This document shows positions 52,420 through 64,000 of a stretch of DNA of 64,000 nt, in pieces (the stretch's first letter is position 1; every line of letters begins with the position of its first letter). Made by a program: the position numbers and the translations under genes. The notes beneath the pieces are model-generated. The model was given only the letters and a program-made list of their open reading frames with translations. It searched no databases and was not told where the DNA came from. This stretch comes from Wuchereria bancrofti (taxonomy: Eukaryota; Nematoda; Chromadorea; Rhabditida; Onchocercidae): positions 15,010,810 through 15,074,809 of the forward strand of contig SSBO01000012.1 of assembly GCA_005281725.1 (NCBI GenBank), given 5' to 3'.

Positions 52420-53382
52420 AATTTTACATTTGAAAATAGAAACGTGAAATATATAGCTTTTATTAGTACCATATAAATAACTCATAAGTTAATAAGTAAC
52501 AGAATTCAGATTTTCGACTTAAATCTTTTTTAAAAGAAAAAAAATCAAACTTCGATTTCACAATTGGTTATGTGAACTCATGCATAAGTTATGAAGCTTA
52601 AATTCGCAAAGAGTAATAACATATTAATATGCTTTAGTGAAATAAGATATCTTTTTCCTTTCCTTTAAATTGATAAGGTGATAGAGTAACAATATCTTAA
52701 AATCGATAATTATGAAATTTTTTCAGGAAAACGTTGAAAAAAGGAAAATATTTACCTTCATCTTCACGAGCTTGACTGAATATAATAACCGCTAAATGTA
52801 ATATTGAACAGTAAGGATTCAGGTGCTAATGTTAAATATTATGGTCACAGATTGATCTAATAAGTATTGTGCGGAACTAAAATAATTTTTGAATAAATAA
52901 TTTTCAAATAATACGCTATGCTATTATTATGTATCTCAAGGGATAATGCACTGAGAATCTTCAGTAAAAGATGACCAAATTAACTAAAATTAATCATCCG
53001 GTTAGTAACTAATTTTCAACTGATAAGTGATTGACAGTATCTTTTTGTAGGCTACTTCTACCAGACTGAAAAGAAAAATTGTTTAATAACAGATACGGTT
53101 ATTAAACTGATTGATAGTATATCAAAGAGCGTTTTTATAAACAAATGCTGGGATTTGGCTCATGGAATTTGGCTCACATAAATGTGCTCATTATTCATGT
53201 GATAAGTTATATTGTCAAAGAAGTTATATTGTCAAATAATTTGTTAACTTGACGTTCAAGACTGAACACCCAAAATCTTACTCATCTCAATATTGCGACA
53301 ATAGAAATATCGAATTAAAATAGCAATAATCTCGAAATGTGCGAAATTAAATTAGTAGTTGTATTCAAAATATATAAATACA

Positions 53383-53532
53383 TTAAGACTTCATCATGTT
53401 AAGATAATATAAAAACTTGTTAATCGGTTTTGATTTCATTGTCTCAGCAGGTTGTCGTGTGCGAGAATTCTCGATTGTTCGTCTCGCCATATCTAACAAT
53501 GCATCACGCGCTCCAACCCATGCATGTGGGCC
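53383..53532 (-). pseudogene. Extra variant copy of the FMO terminal exon
   Basis: Matches FMO exon 9 (26610-26461, and 54648-54499) but carries substitutions, such as LLDMARRTIENSRTRQPA where the other copies have LLGMARRTFENSRTRQTA. It lies left of the N at 53915, and the intact exon follows to the right. It is probably the other version of the same exon left unmerged at a join. Confidence 0.7.
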
Positions 53533-53914
53533 CTAAAAAACTATAAATTATTTCCAGTTCACAAAAAGTAAACTGATCAAATCAATAACTCAGACAAAAA
53601 GGATGAAAAAACTCAGATGGCACTTCTATGTAGTGATTGGAGTTACAGCAGAAAGATTTTACCGCATAAGTTAAAGTTTTTTTTAGAGCTATATATAATA
53701 ATGTTCACAGAGGGATACTGCTATCAAAGCTTCAAATATCGAATTAAAATAACATTAATCTCGAAACAAAAAATTAGAGTTAAATTTTAGAAGAAATTCA
53801 TGAAAAAAGCACAAGTTTTTCCATAAGAACATATAAGTGGTCATAAATATTGCTAGTGACAAAAACACATCTAATTAGTTGTACAAATTTTGCAAACTGC
53901 ATATTCTCCAAAAT

Positions 53915-53915
53915 N
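53915..53915. other. Single N at a join with overlapping sequence
   Basis: Sequence from about 52797 (GTAATATTGAACAGTAAGG) is repeated in variant form right after the N (GTAATATTGAATAATAAGG). The two runs both cover the cuticlin to FMO spacer and the FMO last exon. Confidence 0.75.
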
Positions 53916-54498
53916 GTAATATTGAATAATAAGGATTCAGGTGCTAATGTTAAATATTATGGTCACAAATTGATTTAATAAGTATTGTGCGGAACTAAAA
54001 TAATTTTCGAATAAATAATTCTCAAATAATACGCTATGCTATTATTATGTATCTCAAGCGATAATGCTCAACACTGAGAATCTTCAGTAAAAGATGACCA
54101 AATTAACTAAAATTAATCATCCAGTTAGTAACTAATTTTCAACTGATAAGTGATTGACAGTATCTTTTTGTAGGCTACTTCTATCAGACTGAAAAGAAAA
54201 ATTGTTTAATAACAGATATGGTTATTAAACTGATTGTCAGTATAACAAAGAGCGTTTTTATAAACAAATGCTGGAATTTGGCTCAGCGATAAATGTACTC
54301 ATTATTCATGTGATGTAAAGAAGTTATATTGTCAAATAATTTATTAACTTGACGTTCAAGACTTAACACCACCCAAAATCTTACTGATTTGCATATTGCG
54401 ACAATAGAAATATCGAATTAAAATAGGATTAATTTTGAAATGTATGAAATTAACAGCTATATATAAATATAGCAAAAAGCTCAAAATATATAAATACA

Positions 54499-57400
54499 TT
54501 AAGACTTCATCATGTTAAGATAATATAAAAACTTGTTAATCGGTTTTGATTTCATTGTCTCAGCAGTTTGTCGTGTGCGAGAATTCTCGAATGTCCGTCT
54601 CGCCATACCTAACAATGCATCACGCGCTCCAACCCATGCATGTGGGCCCTAAAAAAAGGACTAGAAATTATTTCCAGTTCACAAAAAGTAAACTGATCAA
54701 ATCAATAACTGAGGCAAAGAGAATGAAGAAACTCAGATGACACTTCTATGTAGTGGTCGGAGTTACAGCAGAAAGATTCTACCGCATAAGTTAAAAGTTT
54801 TTTCTAGAGCTATATATAACAATGTTCGCAGAGGGGTACTGCTATCAAAGCAGAGAATATTGCAAAGCGTGATCAGACTATTTTGCTGGTTTCAAAAAAG
54901 TAATTAGAGTTAAATTTTAGAAGAAATTCATGAAAAAAGCACAAGTTTTTCCATAAGAACATAAAACTGATCATAAATATTGCTAGTGACAAAAACACAA
55001 CTAATTAGTTGTGCAAATTTTGCAATTTTGCAAATTGCATATTCTCCAAAATTTACGCTAATTTTATTGAAACTAAAACTAACATTTAATCTAAACTGAT
55101 ACGGTGCCAAGCCTTCAAATAACAGAATATATGCCAAACGAGGATCAGTGAACCAGTACTTCAGCAAATTCGGTTTCACGCCAACCATCTTCGCTAGTTC
55201 ATCCATATAGGTTGCATAATCTACCTTAAGTGAATAAAAATAATATTTTACTTTATTTTGTGAGTTTTTTATGTGATATGATTATGATAAACCTCTAATG
55301 TATGTCGTCGACTTTTTAGAAATCTTTTTTCCGTTTGTACTCTCCTTCTCTCAACATCCTTTTTCATTTTATCGATTGCGGGTAACTTGCAATGGCCAGC
55401 AAATACTTCACAGTAAAATCGAGATTGCATTTCAGAAACAGGCATTATAGATCCAATCGGTTGGATAAGACCTATTACAGCCAAAGTATTCTGCAAATGT
55501 GAATAGTTGTGCTTGAGGAAAATGATGAAAGATGCAAGAATAAGGGAAAAAGTATGAGTCATAAAAGGAGAAAAAAAATAAATATTGAAAATACCAGATT
55601 TTTAAATTTAAAAAAAAAGCAAACCTTTGGTGATAATTGTAGTGGAAATATATGCAGATATAGATCAACTTTATTATCAGTAACAGGTATAAGATTACCA
55701 TCTTCAACGATTGGAAATTGAAAGGAATAACCAGTACCAAAGATCACCGCATCAACATTACACACTGCTGTACCATCTTCGAATATCACATCATGTTCAG
55801 TAAAACGAGCAACATTCGGTTTAATCTAAAATATCGTTCTTCTATAAATGAAATAAGTACTCTTATATTCTTCATGTCATTACGGTTATTCAATTAATGA
55901 TAGCTAACGAATAATAGAATGTAGTATGCATATGGCGTTCCTAAGTTATAATACATAGGTTTAAGAAAGCTCACCTGATCATCACCAATCAAACTGATTC
56001 AGTTTTGATTCAATTGACTCAATAATTAGCCAGATTGGAACTTTCTTGTTTTGTCATTTTTTGTTTTTTAATAGGCTTAACTTTACTTACAATAACAGTT
56101 CCGCAGGCGATACGACCTGGCAGCTCATCATTGATAGTAGCATGTTGTGCAAGAGCCTGATGCTTTGGTTTTAAACCATATCGTCCATGATCAAACTGCA
56201 GGTTAAGTTTCTTTTCATATGATTTGTTGACCAACTGCAATTTACTTTTTTTAAGCGTCGATAACAGATAAATTTAAATAATAAAAATAAAGTTAAATGG
56301 AGTTTAAAAAACTAAAAAAACCGGAGATGGTTAAGAAAAGAAAAAACTTGAAAATGATGGGATATCACTGCATATAAAAAAATCTAATCCATTCCATCAT
56401 TTAAATTCATTTTTTTCCATCTAATTGTTGTTATATATATATTTTTGCTTGAGTCGAGGAAACTCTGTTTTATTAACACGTGCTTTTTGTAATATTTTCT
56501 AATTTTACTGATTATTGCGCAATATTTTCAATTGTCCCATCATATTTATGTTTACTTTAGAGTTTCCTGCTAAGAGACGTTATTAGCGAGTTTCGCAGGA
56601 AATTTAGCTAATAAAATTTAGTGGTAGTTACATTAAATCAGTGGCATTGAACAAAAACACTTTGTCAACAATTTACCCATGATGGCACAATTTTTGTTAC
56701 CGTCTGCATGCAGCGACTGACAAAAACAAGATCGATCGGTTCACCCTTATCCCAAGTTCTGCCAATCACCCAAGTTCCACTACGAATTGATATGTAAACC
56801 TGAAATACTAATTACCGATGAATAGAAGTTATTCTTTAAGGCAAAATATCTCAAGTTTAGGACTTAATTTTGAAATTTTAAGAAAGAACCGTAGCTCTTG
56901 CAATGTCACCAGAAGAATTACCAATTCCAATCAATACTACAGTCTTGTCAATGTACGAAAATGGTTCACGATAATCGTGGCTATGAATAATTTCACCACG
57001 GAATTTGTCCTGTCCTGAAAACGGTTCAGGCCAATATGGTATTGTGTGGTGACCACAGCAGAGCAATATTCCCTCAAATTTCTCAGTTTGCGTTGTATTA
57101 TCGCTATAAAAAGAGTTTTTTTTTTGTAAATATTTCTTATTAGCAGTTTTCTCCATCCTCTAGCTCCTTAATTTTTACTTTCTTTGAAGTCCACTGTTAC
57201 TGCAAGCGGTAACAGTGGACAAAGGATTGAACAGATATAACCAGGCAATGGTCTTTAGTATGAAATATGAACAAAAGATATAGGATGCTTTCAGAGGAAA
57301 TATATAATTATTAAGGATTTCAGACATTAATTTGTGACATACCGAAACAAACATATAAGTATCTTTGCTTCATTCCAAAAAATAAAACTTTCTAACACGA

Positions 57401-59394
57401 AGCTTAAAGGATTTAATAAAGAAATGTCTGAAGGGAAGTTACAGTGATGTGAGCGGAAATAGTAAGGAAGATCAGACGGCTGGCAGGTGAGGAAAGATGA
57501 TGTAAAGCAAGAATAGGAAGATGGTCAAAAGAATAAAGTGAGAAGTGAAAGGAAAGATAGATGAAAGAAGTTGCTGAAGTTCAAAAAAAGTCATTTAAAT
57601 TATGTGGGAGACAAACAGGAAAATTGGTTTTATAATTATATGTTGCTTGGAAAAATTAAAATGATAGCTAGTGCATATGATGGATGAAAGTAAAGACATA
57701 AAATTGAATCTTTTAAAAATGTTTAATTGATAACAGAAATGATGGTCAATAAAGGAATACACTGGACATCTCAGAAAATAGAACATAACGGCAAATTGAT
57801 AAAATGATAATAAGATGTACAGGATTTGAGAATCATTGCAAAAAATATGAACATAAGTTGTATGAAAGTAGCGAAAGCGGGAAAAACGATAAAAAGCTTA
57901 AATAAAAAATTGAGATTTCAGAAAACGAAGTAGCACAAAAAGCTTGGGCATCTTCATTGCAAGTTAAAACAAAGGAAAAACCAAGCGATAGATCACAAAG
58001 TAGAATGATTTAAGAATCGAAATTTAAACGTTGTAGTAAGGGAATAATCGTTACCGCATTGTAAAGACATACTACTCTTCCTTATTTTGTATAGCGGCTT
58101 GGAATTCATGTCAGTATCTACAACTGAAAAAATAAATAGATCAGTAAATGAAATTAACTCAATGACGCAACAAGTAACACTCCATCGGCCAGTTTCTTCA
58201 TATTTCTCATCTCTTTCAATATGTCTTACTTCATGACTCAAGCGAATATGTTGTAACAAGTGAAAATGATCAGCGTAAGATCGAAAATATGCTAACATTT
58301 GAGGGTGACTCATGAAATTAGGCATTTCAGGTGGTGGCACAAAATCACTAAAAGCTGTCATTCTTGATTGATTGTCGTGTTTTTCATCACGGTACCTTCT
58401 CCCGAAGAATAAATAAATTCGATAAAAACTATAGAAATGTTAAAGGAAAAAAATAAATGTAAAATTTGTTTTTATGAGTACATTTCCGAAAATGTTGATT
58501 ATTAAGATCAAATGGTTGTAAAAGCAAAAAAGATTTAAAAAATAAACCATAAAGTTTAGTTTTAAAGATTATTATTGAATAAAAGATTTCTTTATTCCCA
58601 CTCATTCAAAAGACTGGCTTGTTCAAAAGATCATTCATTAGCTTAATAATTTGCAGAATCTCACAGGTTTATAAAATTAGTTTACATCAAGAAAAAACTA
58701 GTTTACCCAGAAGTATAATTATATCTAAATCATACTTATCCACTCGCTATTTAACAACTTAATATTCCCAATCTATCATTTCCATCCTCCGAAGCATTAT
58801 TTCAATTTTGAATGTTGTGTATATTATCAACTTCGTTTTTTTTTTGTTGTTCTAGTTCCCCTTCACTCTTAAATTTCATTTGACACTCATTTAATTTCAT
58901 CATCTTTCATCCAATTCAGTACTTAATAGAAGTTCAGAATCTACTGACCAAAGTGCTTGATCATGAGATTTAATAAGGACAAATAGGGCATGACAACGAT
59001 CAAACTGTCACAGCAGTGACTTCCTAAGATGTTACATCAGTCAATACTCTCATTATTTTAAAAATGGTTTGTAAATTAAATATTGCGAAATTGATAAGAT
59101 CAAAAACCAATGGTAGATCTGAGTTTAATATGCGTAGTATTTTTAATCGCACTAAACATAGGGATTAAAGTTTTTTTTCAGTTCCAGAATATGCTATAAA
59201 GTGAAAAGTTAACTCTTTAGATTCAGATACATAAACTTTTTAAATCCGAACCAGGACAAGGTTGGTTTATATCGCCACAATCCATCAATATCGCTGAATT
59301 TCTCGAAACATACCACTTGTAAGCCATTTTCAAGACATGTTTTAGCGGTTAGACCACTTGCTCCTGCACCTACCACACAAATTCTTTCAGGCAT
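54499..59394 (-). pseudogene. Flavin-containing monooxygenase, copy 2 (5' half inactivated)
   Basis: Exons 4 to 9 (56799-56677, 56234-56091, 55825-55625, 55490-55293, 55224-55084, 54648-54499) are intact and nearly identical to copy 1. The 5' half is damaged. Exon 1 (from ATG at 59394) has a lost codon, G to D in the DIGG motif and a two-base deletion that shifts frame (KPTLSWFGF). The exon 2 acceptor TTCAG has become TTCGG. A seven-base loss around TSKEM shifts frame again. The exon 2 donor GTGAGT is reduced to GTTAAT. Exon 3 has lost its last nine codons and donor, reading DIARATVLS then stop. This version cannot make a full FMO, although an internal ATG at 58361 opens a short frame. Confidence 0.85.
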
Positions 59395-59655
59395 TTATAG
59401 CTTCAGTTGAAAGTTTCCAAATTGAAAAGTTTCAGTTGCATCCACCGAATATCAAATTCAGGGATAAGAAGATTGCAATAGCTAAAATTCAGTCTGCACT
59501 GGATCTTATTATCAAACTATCAAAAAAAAAAATTATTAAAAAGATAAATTTACGAATAAGAAATAGAGAAATATTCTTTGGAATTTCAGAGAAAAAAATT
59601 CACCCACAAAAAAGAAAAACAAAAATCAAACAAAATAAGGGAGGAAGAAAAAAAG

Positions 59656-59974
59656 AACTATTTAAGCCCAGGTATGCCATATGTGAAGACTGTAACGTAT
59701 TAACAAGTCTTAGCAATTATTTGCCATACTTCATACATTGGTCATGATGCGACATTATCGCTTATAATTTGTTACATTACAAAAATTATATAATTTGTTA
59801 CATTACAAAAATTANAACTATTTAAGCCCAGGTATGCCATATGTGAAGACTGTAACGTATTAACAAGTCTTAGCAATTATTTGCCATACTTCATACATTG
59901 GTCATGATGCGACATTATCGCTTATAATTTGTTACATTACAAAAATTATATAATTTGTTACATTACAAAAATTA
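59656..59974. repeat. 159-base perfect direct repeat around an N, with 26-base tandem units
   Basis: Bases 59656-59814 recur from 59816 onward, with the N at 59815 between. The right end is a tandem array of a roughly 26-base unit (ATAATTTGTTACATTACAAA plus AATT) present two to three times up to about 59993. Copy 1 has a single TTGTTACATTACAG at the same place (about 34328-34341). Confidence 0.8.
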
Positions 59975-59994
59975 TATAATTTGTTACATTACAG

Positions 59995-61916
59995 AATTTT
60001 TTGATCAACGAATCGGCATAATATATAAGCCATCGACAACGCGCATATAAAATAATAACGGAAATTTTCAAATTAATAACAATTACAAAACCAAAATAAA
60101 ATGAAAATAATTACTACATCTAATGCAAATATAGTATTTTACAATACATGCAATGATCTCTTCGCAATATCTCTCTTTTCCATTTGTCATTACTTTCATG
60201 GACTATACAAGCAATTCGTCAATAATAGTTGAACCCGCTAATTAAATCCAAAATCTTTGTGAAACTTCGTCTTTTCGTCTCTACCCTGCAGAAATTACCA
60301 CCCGAATTTTAAATTTATGAGCTTGTGGATTTAGAAATCTGAAAGAAGAAATATTTCCATTTTTTCACTAGGAATAGAAAACTTAAATCATATCAGTATC
60401 AAAAGACAAAACATTCAATATTCTCTCACTCTCTTCAAATATGTTATTTTCATTCGAAAAAGTTGTGTTTTACTGAACGTGGCTTATTCATTCAAAAAAG
60501 GTTGGAATTGGAAAACTATAATTTAATACGCCAACCCACACTCCATACTCAACTCCCTTGTATCCTTTATAATCATAGGAATCGTTTGTTGCTGAAGAAA
60601 TAAGCCACGTTCGGAAAATGAATTCGATAACAGAAAATTAAGAGAAAATAAATACAAAATGAGAATTTTCTTTGAATTTCCCAAATTTTTATCTCTCTGT
60701 GTAATTGGATTTGCACTAAACTAAACGTAGTGATTTGACAGTAATAAAGTGCCGTATTAAACATACAAATTAATAGGTAAAAATAGAATTAAAAAAAACC
60801 ATATGCAAATGTCAAAAGACATTGCGTTGCAGATTTAAAAAGGAAAATCATAAGAAACATGAATTCAAAACCTCAAAACGATTGAAGAAATAATTCAGTC
60901 TAAATATAAAAATTTTAGTGGAAGAAACAAAAATTGTGTGGAGCAAGAAATATATGAATGATGAGGATATCAGGTAAATACAGTATGCACAACGTTGTTT
61001 GAAGACTGCTGAATGAGTATGAATATAAATGATCCAAAAGGATGTCAAATTATAGCAGTAACACTTCCAAAATTCAGCACACAAAAGATTAAGCGGAATC
61101 TGCGAAAAACCAGTAGTAACATGGGGAATTTGCGAACAAGTAGCATCAGAGAAAGTGGGGCTTGACGGATATAAAATCAAAGTTCTTGTAAAGGAGTTTT
61201 TCTGGACTTAAGATTTTCTAATTTATTCCATCGTTTCTCTCTTATTGCCAAGTTCTAAGTCAAATAAAGCTTACAAAATAATTTTATACATATCACCATA
61301 CCGAATCAAAAACTTTCAAATGCGGAAATCTCTTAGACTCAGTACAGCAGCAATAAAAATGTTTTCATACTCATTTATTACATATTAAAAATCTCAAAAA
61401 CCGTACTGAATTCTAGTAGCAATAAATACAGCACTTAAAGGAAAATATCTGGCAAAATAAAACAAATGTACGGTTGAAAAGTAGTGCAAACACAAAAGTT
61501 ATCCCAAACTCTATTTTTCTTAATTGTTGCAAGACTAAAATGCGTTTCAAAACTGAGCCATCAAAAATTATATGACTGACATCCTAATTCAAAAAAAGTA
61601 AACTGCAATTATTTTAAATTATCGCTGTTAATTTTCTGTAGACTATTTTCCTTATTTTCATTATTAAAATGAATATTTACCATATATAAAATATAAACTG
61701 CACTGGTAGTCTCAAAACGAAAACTGCTTTCACAAATCTGGGGATCTTCCGTGATCAAAAATTCATTTCCAAGCCCCTAAAATTTGAGACCGTTAAAACC
61801 AATAAATCACTTAAAAAAATCAAATGTTCGAAAAACAATTATCTACAAAGACTAGCTGTTGCCGAATCCATCGTTGATATGGTAACACTGCAATATCCTC
61901 TATGTCCGATGTTTCA
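59995..61916. other. Copy 2 of the FMO to CNNM spacer
   Basis: Apart from the insertion above, collinear with about 34340-35411. No gene was supported. Confidence 0.45.
60441..61467. mobile_element. Copy-2-specific insertion of about 1 kb with inner inverted repeats
   Basis: Copy 1 has a single CAAAT at 34955-34959. Copy 2 has CAAAT at 60436-60440 and again at 61463-61467, with about 1020 bases between that are absent from copy 1. Near the left end, GAACGTGGCTTATT (60475-60488) is repeated inverted at 60599-60612. No transposase-like frame was found. The duplicated CAAAT is consistent with a target-site duplication, but five bases could match by chance. Confidence 0.45.
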
Positions 61917-63252
61917 TTATATCTTTTCTTCCAGTTTCGCCCACCCAACATTTTCACTTTCATCACTATGCTCATAGTCTGTAAATTTTTATCAAGTTTT
62001 TTGAGATGAGATTTTAAAAAAATTATGAAAGAATAAAAATTCGATTAAATAAATAATGATGAAATATTTTAACATATCGCGTTTTGTATGATAACAGTAT
62101 GCCTGTAAATTTTCCTGAATAACACTGAAGAAGTAAATCTGAAAGCTTTTGTTTTTTTTTAATTCTAAATCCAAAATATAATTTTTTCTCAAATTTTTTC
62201 ATCTAAACATGAATACTTTATTTACAAATGTCTTGAGGAAAATTTTAACCGATTTTAAATCTTACAAAGTTATTTTAATAATTTAGACTACCGATTTACT
62301 TTGGTTAATTACAATAATCCATCAAAAATTTTCTCTTATTCGAATTGCAACAAATATAATTTAAAGAATGACTTGTAGATCTTATGAAAAGCAAAAGTAA
62401 TTGCCCGCAACATGTATAACGCAGCCTTTTTTAACAACCCTTTTTAACGGATATTAACAAATTTGGAACAACATGTAATTTTCAACATGATTCTGTACTA
62501 TGAAGAAAGCCTTGTCTGCAGACAGAAATTTGTTTAGGATGCCTTACCGATACATTTAGATGACTGGTGTTTATCTAGCCCTTAATAGACGGAAGAAGAA
62601 TCTGTTCAGAAATAACTTTCGATGGATGACCCATTTTTTTTTTCAAATAAAACAAAACAAACTTATAAATATAGTAGAGAGTTTCGCAATTGTTTGGATT
62701 ACTGGAACTTTAGAAGTTGGTATATTCAATCGAAAAATGATCGAAATATCGCAATGGTTAAAGAAGCCATTCGTTACCAATAAAAATCGTAGTTCAATCG
62801 CTCTTCTCAATCGAAACCACATTCTTAAAAGTACCTTTATTCATCAGGTCATGAGACAAACTACGCAACCTGTGTTAGGGACGTTTTATCTTTGCCCACT
62901 GCAACAAAACCAAAGTTAGCCTGAGATGTCTGCAGAAACAAACGATACATAATAAAAGTTAACCTTGAAAGTATAAGACAGATGATACAAGTCGAAAAAT
63001 CAAAAAAAAAATGATAGATTTTAAAATTCATTTCAAGAAGATAAAAACTGTTATTTATTAGATGATGGAAAGATGCAGCAGGTGGAAGTTTTCCAAGTTA
63101 CGTTCGTCATAAAGCGAACCTGTGAGTTTTCAACAAGCGGTGAGCCGAGCAATAGAGACTGTTCATCGAGACTTGATCTAGACAGCTTTTTTTGGCCATT
63201 CGCTATGGCAGCAATGCCACCATCCTCCCCTCCAGCTGATGCCAATAATCCC
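61917..63252 (-). CDS. CNNM-like gene, last three exons of the long form, copy 2
   Basis: Exons 63252-63120, 62898-62883 and 61978-61917 (TAA) correspond to copy 1 exons 36774-36642, 36408-36384 and 35476-35412. Phases match in the same way, although the middle exon uses a donor nine bases earlier and the end is one residue shorter (KLEEKI then stop). Conservation of the open frame in both versions (SRSSLDEQSLLLGSPL; SDESENVGWAKLEEK) supports these as real coding exons. The remaining exons would lie beyond 64000. Confidence 0.6.
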
Positions 63253-64000
63253 CTAAAAAAGTGTCGCCATTACCTGTACCAAAATTTATGCTCGAAAAAT
63301 TTTATCCAATTTTCATAACAAAATCCAACAGTCAATAATTTGATACTTTCTTTCCCATGCTTTGACCTAACGACGCCGATTTTTATAGCGAGTTTTATAC
63401 AATACTGATGAAAATTAATTAGTCAGTTTCCATTGAAATAAGTTTCAGAAGACAAACATCATACTCGTACGCTTTACCAAGAATCCCGTTCAATATTTAA
63501 AAATACTTTGGCATCTTGGGTATCGGTTTAAGATGTTATAAAACAAGAGCTAGTAAAATGGCAGCTCTGAATTTTTTACTTAGACTATCCCAGCAAAAAT
63601 TTATGATTAAACAAATTAATGAATAGTAATGTTAAGCTTAAAACAAACTCTAAAGTTTAAAACAAACTCTAAAGTTGTAATCAAAAGAAAATCAATACCC
63701 AAAGCAAATGAAAATAAATCAATGCCCGAGAGTAAATCAGAAGTTTTTTGTGAATTCGGAGAAAAATGTCGATTTTGTAGTTAAAAATGCTGACAACAAA
63801 TTCTCAACTTTTTGCTAGTTTACTTCAAAACGTATTTTTTGAAATCTATCTATAACTTGGTCATTAAATAAAAGGTTTAACAAAGATCAAATTCGGTAAA
63901 AAAATTAAAAACGAACTGGACGCTAATCACAACTATCACTACTGCACAAAAACTAAAACTAATAATCTGTAAATTTCTAATACAAATGTCCCTGTAAATC
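63253..64000. other. Long intron of the CNNM-like gene, copy 2, to window end
   Basis: Collinear with about 36775-37490 of copy 1, with substitutions and small indels. No exon was seen. Confidence 0.5.

Noticed and set aside
1..64000. Bacterial features, CRISPR arrays, viral or toxin genes, Wolbachia-type inserts
   Set aside because: Genes have introns and eukaryotic splice signals; no spaced identical repeats, operons or prokaryotic-style long open frames were seen.

Overview
The window is AT-rich eukaryotic DNA with many short introns (GT..AG, acceptors mostly TTTCAG or TTTTAG) and compact multi-exon genes. Gene content points to a nematode: a cuticlin-type ZP protein, a nematode-style PP1 phosphatase and an FMO with nematode-like splice sites. 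I infer a parasitic, possibly spirurid or filarial, worm, but the species cannot be fixed from sequence alone. Gene models were built by hand from exon reading frames, splice sites and phase bookkeeping. No alignment or database search was run.

Layout: 175-1403 (+) 3' exons of a DUF2358/C6orf136-like gene; 2200-2919 a foldback, MITE-like element; 4188-7163 (-) a TRMT10C/MRPP1-like mitochondrial tRNA methyltransferase; 7715-8145 (-) a possible small secreted protein; 9379-11370 (+) a decayed PP1-type phosphatase pseudogene; 14173-15369 (-) a membrane protein gene with a duplicated exon; 15971-17522 (-) a 164-residue secreted cysteine-rich protein of no family I recognise; 21643-24853 (+) a complete 400-residue cuticlin-like ZP protein; 26461-31516 (-) a complete 528-residue flavin-containing monooxygenase; 35412-40999 (-) the 3' half of a CNNM/ACDP-type metal transporter gene with two alternative C-termini.

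From 41349 to the window end the sequence is a second version of 11253-37490: PP1 3' fragment, membrane gene, cysteine-rich protein fragment, cuticlin, FMO and CNNM 3' exons in the same order and strands. It starts abruptly after a single N inside the PP1 last exon. Lone Ns at 25251, 53915 and 59815 are likewise flanked by overlapping repeated sequence. The simplest reading is two uncollapsed haplotypes stitched end to end; a true tandem duplication is the alternative.

The two versions carry different lesions. Copy 1 has an intact FMO and cysteine-rich protein gene but a frameshift and lost splice donor in the membrane gene. Copy 2 has an intact reading frame over those membrane-gene exons but lacks the 5' half of the cysteine-rich gene and carries several inactivating changes in FMO. 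The cuticlin is intact and almost identical in both. If these are alleles, the haplotypes complement each other's losses.
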